Shown one piece after another: positions 32,258 to 32,842 of a stretch of DNA of 32,842 nucleotides (its first letter is position 1; the number at the start of each line of letters is the position of its first letter). The translations under genes and the position numbers were made by a program. A model generated the notes under the pieces. It searched no databases and was not told where the DNA came from. It saw only the letters and a program-made list of their open reading frames with translations. Source of the DNA: an uncultured Spirochaetales bacterium (GTDB lineage Bacteria > Spirochaetota > Spirochaetia > Sphaerochaetales > Sphaerochaetaceae); contig CASDPA010000025.1 of assembly GCA_949282255.1 (NCBI GenBank), forward strand, positions 1 to 32,842, read 5' to 3'.

Positions 32258-32836
32258 ATGGATAAGGAAATCTCATTTACCGAAGGCCCTGTATTTTCAA
32301 GTCTCGTGCGTTTTGCCCTCCCTGTATTCGGTGCCCTGATACTCCAGGCCGCATACGGGGCGGTGGACCTGCTTGTGGTCGGATGGTTCGGCTCGGCCGC
32401 CTCGATTGCTGCGGTGGGGACCGGGTCTGCGTTCATGCAGATGGTGACGTTTGTGATAACAAGCCTTGCGATGGGCTCGACGGTCGTCATCGGCCACCAT
32501 GTCGGAGCAAAGGATCAGGATAGGGCAGGCTGCGCAGTCGGAACCAGCATAATCCTCTTTCTGATCATCGGAATCGTTTTGACGGTGGTCTTGGAGCTTT
32601 CAGCGGATGCCATCGCCACGCTGATGCGAGTGCCGGAGGCCTCCCATGACATGGCTGTCGGATACATAAGGATATGCTCGGCAGGCATAATCGTCATCAT
32701 CGCCTACAACGTCATAAGCTCGATACTGCGCGGAGTGGGGGATGCTGTAAGAGTCAACAGAAAAGGGAACCAAGAAGACAATGAAAAAGGAACGAAAAAG
32801 ACAAGAGTAAGGGAACGAAAACAAAGGATAGAATAA
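32258..32836 (+). pseudogene. MATE-family multidrug/sodium antiporter, N-terminal part only
   Basis: The first 165 residues are a clear MATE efflux transporter: the FTEGPVFSSLVRFALPVF N-terminus, AVDLLVVGWFGSAASIAAVGTG, membrane helices at about 13-38, 47-70, 88-110 and 130-155, and YNVISSILRGVGDAVR, where the family normally continues for about 280 more residues. From about 32752 the sequence turns into a purine-rich stretch and the frame continues with NRKGNQEDNEKGTKKTRVRERKQ-type residues to a stop at 32834-32836, which is not MATE-like. The gene is therefore either broken at this point by an insertion or the window end is a misassembled sequence. The N-terminal identification is firm. Confidence 0.8.
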
Positions 32837-32842
32837 GAAGGA

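Noticed and set aside
1-32842. CRISPR arrays, retron-like or diversity-generating elements
   Set aside because: No regularly spaced repeats, reverse transcriptase or template/variable repeats were seen.

Overview
The window looks like a chromosomal segment of a spirochaete, probably a Sphaerochaetaceae- or Treponema-like anaerobe; this is inferred from gene content, not from a search. Supporting signs are a eukaryal-type isoleucyl-tRNA synthetase, SpoVG, a spirochaete-style lipoprotein signal (SSC lipobox), a mix of housekeeping genes with many 1-4 nt overlaps, and an IspE (DXP) isoprenoid pathway gene. Almost all of the window is ordinary housekeeping DNA; the accessory parts are the left edge (two ISL3-type transposase relics), the Y-family polymerase/YolD-like pair near 29-31 kb, and the right edge, where a MATE transporter gene breaks into purine-rich sequence.

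Layout. 1-2110: two tandem, same-orientation ISL3 transposase relics (minus strand), one frameshifted, one heavily deleted. 2127-4753 (minus): a tight three-gene operon, MTA/SAH deaminase - KdgF-like cupin - MtnA, which looks like a methylthioadenosine salvage unit. 4822-6540 (minus): long-chain acyl-CoA synthetase with its own terminator. 6692-7606: cysteine synthase, facing a HAD phosphatase. 8402-10354: SMUG1-type uracil-DNA glycosylase, ispE, spoVG, tRNA-Gln(TTG) and a strong terminator. 10397-18408: a long run rplY-pth-tilS-ftsH-lepA-galM-udk, the last four joined by TGATG stop/start overlaps. 18405-20801: yidD (minus), ybaK, and a tyrosine phenol-lyase/tryptophanase family enzyme. 21009-22275: rpmF-acpP-rnc. 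22255-23613 (minus): CCA-adding enzyme, divergent from 23711-28900 ileS-lipoprotein-fmdB-trpS. 29058-30924 (minus): Y-family polymerase and YolD-like protein. 31082-32162: FMN reductase and 2H phosphodiesterase (thpR). 32258-end: MATE transporter start.

How the genes fit together. Translation and RNA functions dominate (L25, Pth, TilS, LepA, L32, RNase III, CCA enzyme, IleRS, TrpRS, YbaK, tRNA-Gln). The tRNA-Gln gene does not encode its CCA end, matching the presence of a CCA enzyme. The MTA operon may feed methylthioribose-phosphate carbon either to methionine-type salvage or, if the cupin is a methylsulfurylase, to DXP and so to the IspE pathway; that last link is a hypothesis.

The two most unusual signals are (i) a recurring promoter geometry in which a -10 box lies 4-9 nt upstream of the start codon with no Shine-Dalgarno (seven genes), predicting leaderless mRNAs, and (ii) the deaminase-cupin-MtnA operon. 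I did not find a clearly new defence or mobile system, and no CRISPR array was seen.
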